Below the pieces are notes generated by a model. It saw only the letters and a list, made by a program, of their open reading frames with translations. It had not been told where the DNA came from and ran no database searches. Below are positions 15,796 through 23,456 of a DNA stretch of 39,185 nt, piece by piece. The DNA comes from a virus. The translations under genes were made by a program, and so were the position numbers. The first letter of the stretch is position 1. The number at the start of each line of letters is the position of its first letter. The DNA lies in IMG/VR virus record IMGVR_UViG_3300032046_000082, positions 1 to 39,185 of that record; one strand, written 5' to 3'.

Positions 15796-17348
15796 CACAT
15801 AATTACGACCCAAGATCAACACCAGAACAAGTAGCTATTTACGATTGGGTTGTAAATGGGACAGGTAATCTACTGATTAGAGCACGTGCAGGTTCAGGAA
15901 AGACCAGTACTTTAGTTGGTATTTCAAAACTTCTTGATCCATCGATCAGAACAACATTTCTTGCATTCAATAAGCATATTCAAGTTGAGTTGAAAAGTAA
16001 ATTACCAAAGCACGTGTTCTGTTACACTGCGCATGGACTTGGATATTCTGCCATTAAGAAGAAATACAAAGATGTTGTTGTTGACAATCTTAAAGTCGAT
16101 AAATTGATCAATAAACATCTAAAGACTTGGAATCCTAAACAGATTGACAATATTGTTCTGTACATAAAGAATTTCAAGAAGATGATTAATCTGATTAGAT
16201 TATCGTTGACTCTTAATAAGAAATATGTGCCTGATCTTTGCGAAAGATATGATGTTAAATTCGATAGTCAAGATATTGATAGGATGTTTTTGATTCTGGA
16301 AGAAATGCTCAATGATAAGAAGACAATTGATTTCACCGATATGGTATATCTTCCAGTTGTTGATCCTAAGATTTGGTTATTTCCTCAAGAATTTGTTTTA
16401 ATAGATGAAGCCCAAGATTTGTCTAAAGCACAGCACGAGCTTGTAAAGAAGTGCGTGAAAAAAGATAAGGCAGGTAAGTTTATTGGAAGAATGGTTTTTG
16501 TGGGTGATGATATGCAAGCTATTTATGGATTTACTGGTTCAGATGCGTTCTCATTCATGAACCTATCTAAAATACCAAATACTATAATTCTCCCATTGAC
16601 AACGACATTCAGATGTGCCAAAAATATCGTTCTTGAAGCTAATACCATAGTAAAAGATATTCGACCTATGGATAATGCCCCTGATGGTGTTGTACGTAAA
16701 GGATCAGTACTGGATGAAGCCGTTGCAGGTGATTTTGTATTATCCAGAAAGACATTTCCATTAGTAAAGATGTTCTTTGATCTTCTCGTTCAAAACAAAA
16801 AGTCGTATATTAAAGGAAGTGACATTGGTAAAACGCTAATTGACTTCACATACGGGAAGAATTCAATGTCACAATTAGACGCATCATTAACAAATAAGCT
16901 ATCAGAGTGTCGTGCTAATTTGGCCAAACACGGTGTTATTAATTATCAAGATGATGTGGGATATACTACCTTAAATGATATGGTAAAAATTCTTCGTTTC
17001 TTAATGACTATGGTTGATGGAAATATAGAAGCATTAAAGGAACGTATAGAATATATATTCAGAGGTGGTGGCTCGGAAGAAGAATTGATAGATGAGGATG
17101 GCGTACCTATTATTAATAAAAGTGATGGTATACTTTTAAGTACTGTGCATAAAGCAAAAGGTCTTGAATCAGATAGAGTGTTCATTATTATGCCAAAAGA
17201 TATGCCATTAAGAACATCACAGCCTTGGCAATATCAACAAGAAATGAATTTAAAATATATTGCTATAACACGAGCTAAAAGAGAACTAATCTATGATATG
17301 GATTGGGCTGTTGATGATGGAACCTTTGAATCCTTCACGAAGGATTAA
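15783..17348 (+). CDS. UvrD/Rep-type superfamily 1 DNA helicase
   Basis: 521 aa with the SF1A motifs in order: Q-motif region STPEQVAIYDWV, Walker A ARAGSGKTS (34-42), motif Ia FLAFNKHIQ (59-67), motif Ib TAHGLGY, Walker B LIDEAQDL (206-213), motif III GDDMQAIYGFTGSD (241-254), motif IV region TTTFRC, motif V STVHKAKGLESDRVFII, and motif VI AITRAKRELI. All key Lys, Asp-Glu, Gln and Arg residues are present, so ATP-driven 3'-5' unwinding is expected. The length is shorter than UvrD (about 720 aa) and near that of compact phage helicases. A replication, recombination or repair role fits its operon. It ends convergently with the membrane-protein cassette. Confidence 0.92.
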   Translation: MGEITHNYDPRSTPEQVAIYDWVVNGTGNLLIRARAGSGKTSTLVGISKLLDPSIRTTFLAFNKHIQVELKSKLPKHVFCYTAHGLGYSAIKKKYKDVVVDNLKVDKLINKHLKTWNPKQIDNIVLYIKNFKKMINLIRLSLTLNKKYVPDLCERYDVKFDSQDIDRMFLILEEMLNDKKTIDFTDMVYLPVVDPKIWLFPQEFVLIDEAQDLSKAQHELVKKCVKKDKAGKFIGRMVFVGDDMQAIYGFTGSDAFSFMNLSKIPNTIILPLTTTFRCAKNIVLEANTIVKDIRPMDNAPDGVVRKGSVLDEAVAGDFVLSRKTFPLVKMFFDLLVQNKKSYIKGSDIGKTLIDFTYGKNSMSQLDASLTNKLSECRANLAKHGVINYQDDVGYTTLNDMVKILRFLMTMVDGNIEALKERIEYIFRGGGSEEELIDEDGVPIINKSDGILLSTVHKAKGLESDRVFIIMPKDMPLRTSQPWQYQQEMNLKYIAITRAKRELIYDMDWAVDDGTFESFTKD

Positions 17349-17668
17349 GGGTGATTGATATTACCTTTGGTATCTTCAACCAGAGGTTTCTTATCCATAG
17401 TTTGTTTCAATATGATCTCAAGATATGTATTCAATTTGATTTGCATATCTCTTACATCACCGACATTACCTTTAGTTTGATCCAAATCAACTTGAATTTT
17501 TTCGATGGTTTTTTGTACTGCATCGTGTTTTTCGTTCATATCAGCAATAGCAAAATTGTAGAATGTATAGAATAAGCCACACATAGCGATAATTAGGCCC
17601 AAAGCATAACTAACTAATTCCTTGAGACCTATTTGTATAGTCGTTTTATCAGCATCAATTTTTGTCAT
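17345..17668 (-). CDS. Single-span membrane protein with coiled coil (last gene of membrane cassette)
   Basis: 107 aa. A short polar N-terminus is followed by a transmembrane helix at about residues 19-41 (VSYALGLIIAMCGLFYTFYN). Then comes a helical heptad region (EKHDAVQKTIEKIQVDLDQT, and MQIKLNTYLEIILK). It is the fifth gene of a compact set of small membrane or secreted proteins reading leftward from 19209, one base after the previous stop. The topology would fit an inner-membrane holin- or spanin-like component, or simply an envelope protein. No family recognised. Confidence 0.55.
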   Translation of the reverse strand: MTKIDADKTTIQIGLKELVSYALGLIIAMCGLFYTFYNFAIADMNEKHDAVQKTIEKIQVDLDQTKGNVGDVRDMQIKLNTYLEIILKQTMDKKPLVEDTKGNINHP

Positions 17669-17669
17669 G

Positions 17670-18110
17670 TTAATAATGTTGAATATTTTCCCACGTTAAG
17701 GAGAAATTTAAATTAGTGTCATTTGTTTTGTAGAAGAATATTGTCGTTGCTTCTTCATATGGTACTAATGACCAAAATCCGTTAGGATATGCCCCACTAA
17801 TTGTAACACCATTAACAAAAGTTCTGATTCCAGACATATATATTCTCGATGGTTCGTTATTATACAGGGAATGATTTATTACGACAATATCATACTTAAA
17901 TTCATATAAAGGGTCATCTATTATTTCTTTAGTGACATAAACGGAAAATTGAAGAAAAGATGGTGTTTGATTATTGCCATAAATAACTTCATTAAATTTT
18001 TGATAAATTTGACGTGTAGAATTTAAATTAGAACCAGCAGCATAAGTTTGTGCTTTACAAGCGAATGTAACGGATAATAAAAGAAAAACGAATAGTAATA
18101 ATCTTTTCAT
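17670..18110 (-). CDS. Secreted or lipid-anchored protein of unknown function
   Basis: 146 aa. Residues 1-20 (MKRLLLFVFLLLSVTFACKA) are a clear signal peptide. Cys18 after T-F-A could be lipidated, giving an imperfect lipobox; alternatively cleavage occurs after CKA before QTYAAG. The mature domain is beta-like (FLQFSVYVTKEIIDDPLYEF, and GFWSLVPYEEATTIFFYKT) and resembles no lytic enzyme I know. It is part of the membrane cassette and has a possible extra late-type element 20 bases upstream. Confidence 0.55.
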   Translation of the reverse strand: MKRLLLFVFLLLSVTFACKAQTYAAGSNLNSTRQIYQKFNEVIYGNNQTPSFLQFSVYVTKEIIDDPLYEFKYDIVVINHSLYNNEPSRIYMSGIRTFVNGVTISGAYPNGFWSLVPYEEATTIFFYKTNDTNLNFSLTWENIQHY

Positions 18111-18113
18111 GAT

Positions 18114-18611
18114 TTAATTGTTTGCTTGTACTATAAATATGCATATAAAGAAAAAAGCAGCCAAACCCTTCCAAACATATAACTGTGTTTGACCTTTTTG
18201 CATTTTTACCACCTTACCCTTTTCATCATAATAAGACCCATTTAAGCGTCTATAGCTTTTATCTAATTCAGAATATTTTTGTCCCATTTCTATGATTCTA
18301 GACTTTAAAGACTCCACTTCATTCTCCATAGAGACTATTCTAGTATTAGCTTTTTTCAATTCATCAAAAGTTTTTTCTGAGGTTTTAGATTGTCTCTCAA
18401 GATCAGCTAAAGTAGTTTCATACTCAATCTTGACGGATTGGTATCTAATCAGTAAATTCTTATAATCCTCAATATCTTTTCGTAGAGCATCATGTTTTGC
18501 TTTTGTCAAAACGATTAGCTCTTCATCACTACTTGGGCTGTTTGGAATTGACTGGCTCAATATCACTCCACTTATATTTAAGAATAAGACGAGCAAGAGA
18601 ATCTTTTTCAT
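18114..18611 (-). CDS. Periplasmic coiled-coil protein with signal peptide and C-terminal membrane span (spanin-like)
   Basis: 165 aa. An N-terminal signal peptide (KKILLLVLFLNISGVILS) is followed by a long coiled coil from about residue 35 to 120 (for example LKKANTRIVSMENEVESLKS). A C-terminal transmembrane helix (WKGLAAFFFICIFIVQ, about 146-161) closes it. The layout, an envelope-spanning coiled coil tethered at both ends, recalls unimolecular spanins, but there is no lipobox cysteine at the N-terminus. The first 83 bases overlap the end of the preceding membrane-anchored coiled-coil gene in another frame, an arrangement seen in Rz/Rz1 spanin pairs. The function is inferred from architecture only. 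Confidence 0.55.
   Translation of the reverse strand: MKKILLLVLFLNISGVILSQSIPNSPSSDEELIVLTKAKHDALRKDIEDYKNLLIRYQSVKIEYETTLADLERQSKTSEKTFDELKKANTRIVSMENEVESLKSRIIEMGQKYSELDKSYRRLNGSYYDEKGKVVKMQKGQTQLYVWKGLAAFFFICIFIVQANN
18131..18140 (-). promoter_or_regulatory. ATATTTATAG variant element inside the membrane cassette
   Basis: One-base variant (A for G) in gene sense, 20 bases before the ATG at 18110 and within the C-terminal coding region of the spanin-like gene. It may be a weak internal start or a chance match. Confidence 0.3.
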
Positions 18612-18912
18612 GTGTTAGTTTTTTTATTTCAACATCTCTTTCGGAGATAATTACACTATCCTTTAATTTCGCTTGAGCAATTAGAGCAATTGTATAGTTT
18701 AGTCCCTTTATACTATCGTTTTTATCAACAACGAGTCTGGTTAGAGCTTCATTAACAACTACATCTCTTTTCAATTGTTCATCATTAGAACGTATACTAA
18801 TGGCTAAGTTGGTTGTATTATTAAAAAACACATAACCACTTAGTGCTCCAAAAATTACTATAAAACTAATGAAGGCAATAATTCCAACTCTGTTAACTTT
18901 ATTTTTGTCCAT
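18529..18912 (-). CDS. Membrane-anchored coiled-coil protein (i-spanin-like)
   Basis: 127 aa. A short basic N-terminus (MDKNKVNR) precedes one transmembrane helix (VGIIAFISFIVIFGALSGYV, residues 9-28). The rest is a charged helical region with heptad spacing (IISERDVEIKKLTHEKDSLA). N-in orientation with a periplasmic coiled coil is the topology of an i-spanin. Its 3' end overlaps the next gene's signal-peptide region by 83 bases in a different frame. No sequence family recognised. Confidence 0.55.
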   Translation of the reverse strand: MDKNKVNRVGIIAFISFIVIFGALSGYVFFNNTTNLAISIRSNDEQLKRDVVVNEALTRLVVDKNDSIKGLNYTIALIAQAKLKDSVIISERDVEIKKLTHEKDSLARLILKYKWSDIEPVNSKQPK

Positions 18913-18918
18913 TTTCTC

Positions 18919-19209
18919 TTATTTATCGATTTTTAGTTTAGTATATACGTCTTGAATTTCTTTTCTTAGGTCTTCTTCCGCTTTAATTCTTTCTTTTAAA
19001 TCGGCAATTCTCTCACTAGAAACTTCGCTGATTTTTAGCCATAATTTAACAATAACGCCAGCTTGTACCACAACTATAAAATAGAGGATACCAACAACTG
19101 CGTTGTTTTGTCTTAAACTATCGATTGCGCCACCAGCATCGACAATAGTCTCTGTTTGGGCAAGTACAAATAGGTGAAGAAATGCCATTACGAATAAATA
19201 TAGTTTCAT
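18919..19209 (-). CDS. Two-span small membrane protein (holin candidate)
   Basis: 96 aa. Hydrophobic segments at residues 2-17 (KLYLFVMAFLHLFVLA; a signal peptide or first span) and about 38-59 (AVVGILYFIVVVQAGVIVKL) are followed by a highly charged helix (ERIADLKERIKAEEDLRKEI). Small size, two hydrophobic segments and a charged C-terminus are general features of class II holins. First gene of the cassette, with a late-type element 11 bases before its ATG, just after the capsid-gene terminator. Holin function is a hypothesis; the first segment may be cleaved. Confidence 0.5.
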   Translation of the reverse strand: MKLYLFVMAFLHLFVLAQTETIVDAGGAIDSLRQNNAVVGILYFIVVVQAGVIVKLWLKISEVSSERIADLKERIKAEEDLRKEIQDVYTKLKIDK

Positions 19210-19220
19210 GCGTCTTTTTG

Positions 19221-19230
19221 TAATAAATAC
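19221..19230 (-). promoter_or_regulatory. GTATTTATTA element, putative late promoter of the membrane cassette
   Basis: Exact core in gene sense, 11 bases before the ATG at 19209 and about 35 bases past the capsid terminator, so the cassette is restarted separately from the capsid transcript. Confidence 0.65.
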
Positions 19231-19264
19231 TTTTTTTGATTTGAAAGACTTTTTAAAAATAAAA

Positions 19265-19290
19265 AAAGGGTAAGATTTCTCTTACCCTTT
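19265..19290 (-). terminator. Intrinsic terminator of the major capsid gene
   Basis: A perfect 10-bp stem (AAAGGGTAAG paired with CTTACCCTTT) with a 6-base loop lies 22 bases beyond the capsid stop. On the minus strand the stem is followed by a run of seven T residues, then ATTTTT. This is the strongest terminator in the window. Confidence 0.85.
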
Positions 19291-19311
19291 GTAATTTAAT
19301 TACTCAATAGA

Positions 19312-20991
19312 TTATTGAAGTAAACCGATACCGAATGTATCCAAACCATCACACAATACCTTACCGAAGTAACGGTTGATGATGAACTTCTTAGCGTATC
19401 TGGTCATGATACCTCTGATAGGCTTGAAGTCAAATGGATTGTACATTACAGGAGTCAATTGCATTGGCACGTAAGGTGCGTAGATGTAACCAGACTCAAG
19501 AATTGAACTTCCTTTGTGTCCAATCAAACATGTGTTTGCTGGCGCATAAGGATCACGATATACTTGGTATCTTCCTTGAAGTGTTCCCACTTTTTCGATA
19601 CCCATGTTGTACTTGTCCTGTTCAGGAGCAGCACTTGATACGTGGAAGTACTCCAAGTTATCAAACACGGCACTGATTTCAGGAGATACTACAACCCAAG
19701 TTGCACCACCTCTAAGAGTTGACTTGTGAATTTGTGCAGAGATTTGGTTGATTTTGGTAATCAAGGTTTGGTTCCAATCTTTCTGAGTACCGTAGTACGT
19801 AGTTGATTGCTTTCTCAAACCGTTATAGTCCCAACGTGCAACCCAAGCAGCACCTCTTCTAAGGTCTCTAAGGATTTCTCTATCAACCTCAGCAGCCATT
19901 TGCTCAGACAATAAAGCTGTCAATTCGGCTTCTGCGTCAATATTGTGGAATGCACTTACGTCTTGCGCAAGTTCAGGAGTCCACTGTGCTCTCATTTTTC
20001 TTGTCTCAACAGAAACTGTTACTTCGTCAAGGCCGAAGGTTACTTCTGCCATTTCAGAATCTTCTTCAAGTGAAGAATAAGTTCTGTAAGAGAATTTAAA
20101 GGTAGTACCTGTAGTTACAGCAGTTAATGCTTGGTAACCGTTAGTTCCACCGTAGGTTAAGTCGATGATAAGAGTTAAAATACCTGCAGTAGAAACAATT
20201 GCTTGTCCGTACTTCTGTACTTTAACGTTATAAGGAATTGAACCACCTGCAGCGATGTTCTGATCAGTGTAAGGAGATACTGCGTTGAAGTTTCTATTGC
20301 TAGTGATAGCCAAAGAAGCTAAAAAGCTTTCTGTATCCATAGGTACACCTACTGGGCCTACAATCTTACCTTGTGAGGTAGTTGTGAAACCACCAACAGT
20401 TGCAGTTACGAATTTGTCACCTTGTATATAAGAAGGAGTTTGAGTACAAGTACCTGTTACGGTAGTGAACTTACCCTTGCTAATATCAAACAATGATGTA
20501 CCTTCGTCAGATGCACTTGAAGCGTAGAACGCATCATACAATGAACGTGTTTCGTACTGAGTACCACCAGTTCCTCCACCAAAGCTGTTAGCGTTAGCTG
20601 CGTTTGAATACGCACCATCTGGTGATGTGTGACGGTTGTTCGGAGCAGCACTTCTTACAGAAACTTTAGGGTTCATGTAATACAATTTACCAATAGGTAA
20701 ATTCAATGCCTGTACAGATACGATGTCGTTAGCTAAAAGTTTTGCGAATACTCTTCTGATTACAGGGAATGCTACGGTTTCGAATTGACCGCTTGATGCT
20801 GAGTCTGTAGACTCGTTGATCATATAAGACAATTGATTTTCGAACAACTGCGCACAGTTTTCTCTAATGTTGCCTTCAAGACCTTTCAACAAACCGATTT
20901 TATCCCATCTGTTTGTGATAAGTTCTCTTTGTTCTCTAAGTTGTTTCAACCCAATGTTTCCAACTTCTTTACTTTCTGTTAAAAAACCCAT
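19312..20991 (-). CDS. Major capsid protein, gp23-like
   Basis: 559 aa. The N-terminal region LFENQLSYMINESTDSASSG then ETVAFPVIRRVFAKLLANDI matches T4 gp23, in which a helical N-terminus is removed by the prohead protease and the mature chain begins just before the '.P.vm.mvRR..P.LiA.Di.gVQP' segment. Here the equivalent is VIRRVFAKLLANDIVSVQAL. The likely cleavage is after Glu60 (INE/S), close to Glu65 in T4. The C-terminal segment (PYVPMQLTPVMYNPFDFKPI) and GIMTRYAKKFIINRYFGKVL also fit the family. HK97-fold shell subunit. It has its own promoter-like element upstream and a strong terminator downstream, consistent with very high expression. Confidence 0.92.
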   Translation of the reverse strand: MGFLTESKEVGNIGLKQLREQRELITNRWDKIGLLKGLEGNIRENCAQLFENQLSYMINESTDSASSGQFETVAFPVIRRVFAKLLANDIVSVQALNLPIGKLYYMNPKVSVRSAAPNNRHTSPDGAYSNAANANSFGGGTGGTQYETRSLYDAFYASSASDEGTSLFDISKGKFTTVTGTCTQTPSYIQGDKFVTATVGGFTTTSQGKIVGPVGVPMDTESFLASLAITSNRNFNAVSPYTDQNIAAGGSIPYNVKVQKYGQAIVSTAGILTLIIDLTYGGTNGYQALTAVTTGTTFKFSYRTYSSLEEDSEMAEVTFGLDEVTVSVETRKMRAQWTPELAQDVSAFHNIDAEAELTALLSEQMAAEVDREILRDLRRGAAWVARWDYNGLRKQSTTYYGTQKDWNQTLITKINQISAQIHKSTLRGGATWVVVSPEISAVFDNLEYFHVSSAAPEQDKYNMGIEKVGTLQGRYQVYRDPYAPANTCLIGHKGSSILESGYIYAPYVPMQLTPVMYNPFDFKPIRGIMTRYAKKFIINRYFGKVLCDGLDTFGIGLLQ

Positions 20992-21033
20992 GATGATTTA
21001 TTAATTTTAATTTTTTATTTTATTTCTTATTGT

Positions 21034-21043
21034 GTATAAATAC
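21034..21043 (-). promoter_or_regulatory. GTATTTATAC element, putative late promoter of the capsid gene
   Basis: Exact core in gene sense, 42 bases before the capsid ATG. The leader between them is almost entirely A and T, without a Shine-Dalgarno sequence. Confidence 0.65.
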
Positions 21044-21069
21044 GTTATAATTTTAGAACGGCTAATTTA

Positions 21070-22539
21070 TTACACGATTTGTTTCTTTGGCGTTAAGCCA
21101 GAGTATCTCAAAATCTTATTGATGTGTTCATTTTCTACGCTACCAACTGATTCCTCAAGTTTGTTTGCAGATGAATTCTCAACAATTACTGAACTTACCT
21201 TCTCTTCGAGTGATTCTTTGGTTGATTTCTTAGATTCAGACAAATCCTTCAACAATTTCTTGTAGGTTTCTTCTGATTCGTGGATGTTACCAACTTTCTT
21301 GAATTTTTCGATAATTTCTTCTTTATCCTTTACTGAAAGTGCAAGACCTTCGTTGATCAAAAGATTGTTCACATACGAAATATTCGTATTTAAAACAGCC
21401 ATTTCTTTCAACTGAACTCTGTACTTATCAAGGGCGTTTTTGTAGTCACCATTCAATTTCTTGATAGCGTCAACATCTTTTACTTTCCCTTGTGATTCTG
21501 TCAATGCAGTCTTAGTTTTATTCAACTGCTTTGTCAAACTTAAGTTTTCTTTAAGAACACCTGTCAATTTCTTAGCTTCGTTTTGCAACGCAACTCTGAT
21601 TCTATTGGCAGCGTATCCCTTGCCGTTCTCAATTCGTGGTTGCATTTCTGCTCCCACCAACTTATTAGCAGACAACGCTACTCCGTGTACCTCATCAACT
21701 GCAGGTGCAGCTTCTGGTGCAGCGACTTCTGCAACTTGGGTCTCATCCACTTTGTTAGCAGGTTTTCCAGCGTCTCCGCTTTTAACCTTCTTGTACATAG
21801 AGTATAATTCTCCAATTTTTGCTTCGTCCATCTGTGCCTTGTATGATTCACCATACATCTCTGACATTTTTGAATGAAATTCATTCATCATTGCTTGGTT
21901 TGTGCTCATTTCTTCCATTTCTTTTAAAAATTTACCCATTCCTTCGTACATCTCTTTCATTTTGGCCATAGGGTCATTAGGATTCGACATTGCAGGTGAT
22001 GGTACGGTTGCTTGCGCTTGTGGCGCAGCTTGAGGTGCTTGTTGTTGTAGTTGCATTTGTTCGGCATTATTAACTTCTTGCATCATTTCATCGATCTCGC
22101 TCTCAATTGAGGTCAAGTCGAAATTATTACTCCCATCTGATGGCATTTGTTGTTGTTGATCATCTGATCTCACTACTTGGAAATCATCATCTGCATTAGC
22201 ATTATCAAACGCTGCTTCCACTTCTGATAAAGAAGCTTCTTTCATGTTGATTGCTGCAGGTGATACCATTCCCTCTTTTACGACTTCGCCTATTGGTTTT
22301 TGAATCATTGTTGATTCCTGTACTTTTTTATCTACATTAGTAGACTCTTGAGTTTTCGCCTTATTAAAAGGCTCATTTTTATTTTCAGATTCCTTTAAAA
22401 ACTTTGTTATCAAACTGTCTAATTCTTTGCTGTTATTTTCAGCTAGTTTATTTTTGGCAGCTTTAATTACTTCTTCGTACTCTAAAAGGGCTTCTTTTAG
22501 AACTGATTCGCTACTGTTATTTTTTTCCTTTTCTTTCAT
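21070..22539 (-). CDS. Prohead core/scaffold-like protein (gp22 position)
   Basis: 489 aa, highly charged and predicted mostly helical. The N-terminal 70 residues are Lys/Glu-rich. Residues about 125-195 are Gln/Met/Pro-rich and probably disordered (QQQQMPSDGS, AEQMQLQQQAPQAAPQAQA). The C-terminal half is a long coiled coil (LKENLSLTKQLNKTKTALTE). Several L-x-E-S sites could be cut by the prohead protease. It sits between the protease and the capsid genes, the place of gp22 in T4, whose product forms the internal scaffold and is degraded during maturation. Assignment rests on order and composition, not on sequence match. It is longer than T4 gp22 (269 aa). Confidence 0.65.
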   Translation of the reverse strand: MKEKEKNNSSESVLKEALLEYEEVIKAAKNKLAENNSKELDSLITKFLKESENKNEPFNKAKTQESTNVDKKVQESTMIQKPIGEVVKEGMVSPAAINMKEASLSEVEAAFDNANADDDFQVVRSDDQQQQMPSDGSNNFDLTSIESEIDEMMQEVNNAEQMQLQQQAPQAAPQAQATVPSPAMSNPNDPMAKMKEMYEGMGKFLKEMEEMSTNQAMMNEFHSKMSEMYGESYKAQMDEAKIGELYSMYKKVKSGDAGKPANKVDETQVAEVAAPEAAPAVDEVHGVALSANKLVGAEMQPRIENGKGYAANRIRVALQNEAKKLTGVLKENLSLTKQLNKTKTALTESQGKVKDVDAIKKLNGDYKNALDKYRVQLKEMAVLNTNISYVNNLLINEGLALSVKDKEEIIEKFKKVGNIHESEETYKKLLKDLSESKKSTKESLEEKVSSVIVENSSANKLEESVGSVENEHINKILRYSGLTPKKQIV

Positions 22540-22566
22540 ATTGAAAAAATATATTGAAATAATTTC

Positions 22567-22576
22567 TTATAAATAC
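22567..22576 (-). promoter_or_regulatory. GTATTTATAA element, putative late promoter of the scaffold-like gene
   Basis: Exact core in gene sense, 27 bases before the ATG at 22539. Confidence 0.6.
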
Positions 22577-22628
22577 ACATGAAAATCAAAAAAGTATAAT
22601 TTTTTACTGTTTGGATTAAATAATATCC

Positions 22629-23369
22629 TTACAATAAGAATTTCTCAATACTAGTTATGATCTTTCTGTTCTTTTCGTTTTCGATAATGACACCTTTTTT
22701 ACTTGTTTTTCCTTCATCAAAGTTCTTTGATTCTTCTGGAAATAGATATGCTCCGGGGGTACTTGGGGATGCTACTAAGTCAAAACATATTAATTCAAAG
22801 TCATTTTGAACCATATTTTCACCACGTACTTCCTTTAAACTACCTACACCTCTACTTGAAATTCCTAGTTTTATACCTCTCTTAAGATATTCAACTATCT
22901 TATCGCCAATCATACAAACAAACCCATCTCTCATATAAGCTGGTGATGTTATAATCTCCAACGTTCCATAAAGGATATTTTTGTCGGGGCCACTACCCCA
23001 CCACATTTTAGTAATTCTATGTGACACATTTAAAAGAGATACTACAGATGACTCTGGATGATCTGCCTCACTAATTGCAGAGTTAAGCTCAACTTGTTCC
23101 ATGTATCTCTGAACTTCGGGAACCAATACATCTTCGGGGTATATTCTACCGTTCTTATTCTTTACGCCCCACTTTTGTAAAATGCAATTTATGAGTATTG
23201 GTTGATTCGGTTTAATAGTAAAATTCTCATTGAGTATTCTATCGAATAGTTCTTTGTTCATTTTTTTATCAACGTAACCAGCATCACTCTCGATTAACAA
23301 TCCAAACCCACTTTCATTTGGGCCTAAAATTTTACTTTCTCTTAAACTATGGTTGTTTTTTGATGTCAT
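22629..23369 (-). CDS. Prohead maturation protease, gp21-like
   Basis: 246 aa, close to T4 gp21 (212 aa). After an N-terminal extension, KNKNGRIYPEDVL (71-83) is the conserved 'NGR.Yp...l' motif. SEADHPE (100-106) contains catalytic His104, and LGISSRGVGSL (168-178) contains the catalytic Ser at 171 or 172. FDLVASPSTPGA completes the fold. This is the T4-type serine protease (family S80) that forms the prohead core and cleaves capsid and core proteins at (L/I)-x-E sites, then itself. It lies directly upstream of the scaffold-like and capsid genes. Confidence 0.9.
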   Translation of the reverse strand: MTSKNNHSLRESKILGPNESGFGLLIESDAGYVDKKMNKELFDRILNENFTIKPNQPILINCILQKWGVKNKNGRIYPEDVLVPEVQRYMEQVELNSAISEADHPESSVVSLLNVSHRITKMWWGSGPDKNILYGTLEIITSPAYMRDGFVCMIGDKIVEYLKRGIKLGISSRGVGSLKEVRGENMVQNDFELICFDLVASPSTPGAYLFPEESKNFDEGKTSKKGVIIENEKNRKIITSIEKFLL

Positions 23370-23386
23370 TGTTCTTTAAAACTTTG

Positions 23387-23396
23387 TAATAAATAC
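23387..23396 (-). promoter_or_regulatory. GTATTTATTA element, putative late promoter of the protease gene
   Basis: Exact core in gene sense, 17 bases before the ATG at 23369. It is back to back with the plus-sense copy at 23436-23445. Confidence 0.6.
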
Positions 23397-23435
23397 TAGT
23401 CCGATACGAATAAATTGTTGAAAAACTTAGTTTTA

Positions 23436-23445
23436 GTATTTATTA
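23436..23445 (+). promoter_or_regulatory. GTATTTATTA element, putative late promoter of the hub operon
   Basis: Exact core in gene sense, 11 bases before the ATG at 23457. Its position supports that ATG over an in-frame TTG at 23415, which would put the element inside the coding region. Confidence 0.65.
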
Positions 23446-23456
23446 TAAAATTACCA

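Noticed and set aside
20457-20651. Small open frames on the opposite or alternate frames of the capsid, scaffold, hub and 782-aa genes
   Set aside because: Their compositions mirror the overlapping gene (long Leu/Gln/Lys or Ser/Ala runs), and they have no start context or element.
22580-22615. AT-only inverted repeat (AAAAAA...TTTTTT) after the protease gene as a terminator
   Set aside because: The stem is only about six A-T pairs with no G-C pair, too weak to call.
23415-23456. Upstream TTG start for the hub gene
   Set aside because: It would place the late-type element inside the coding region. The ATG at 23457 has the usual 11-base spacing from the element.
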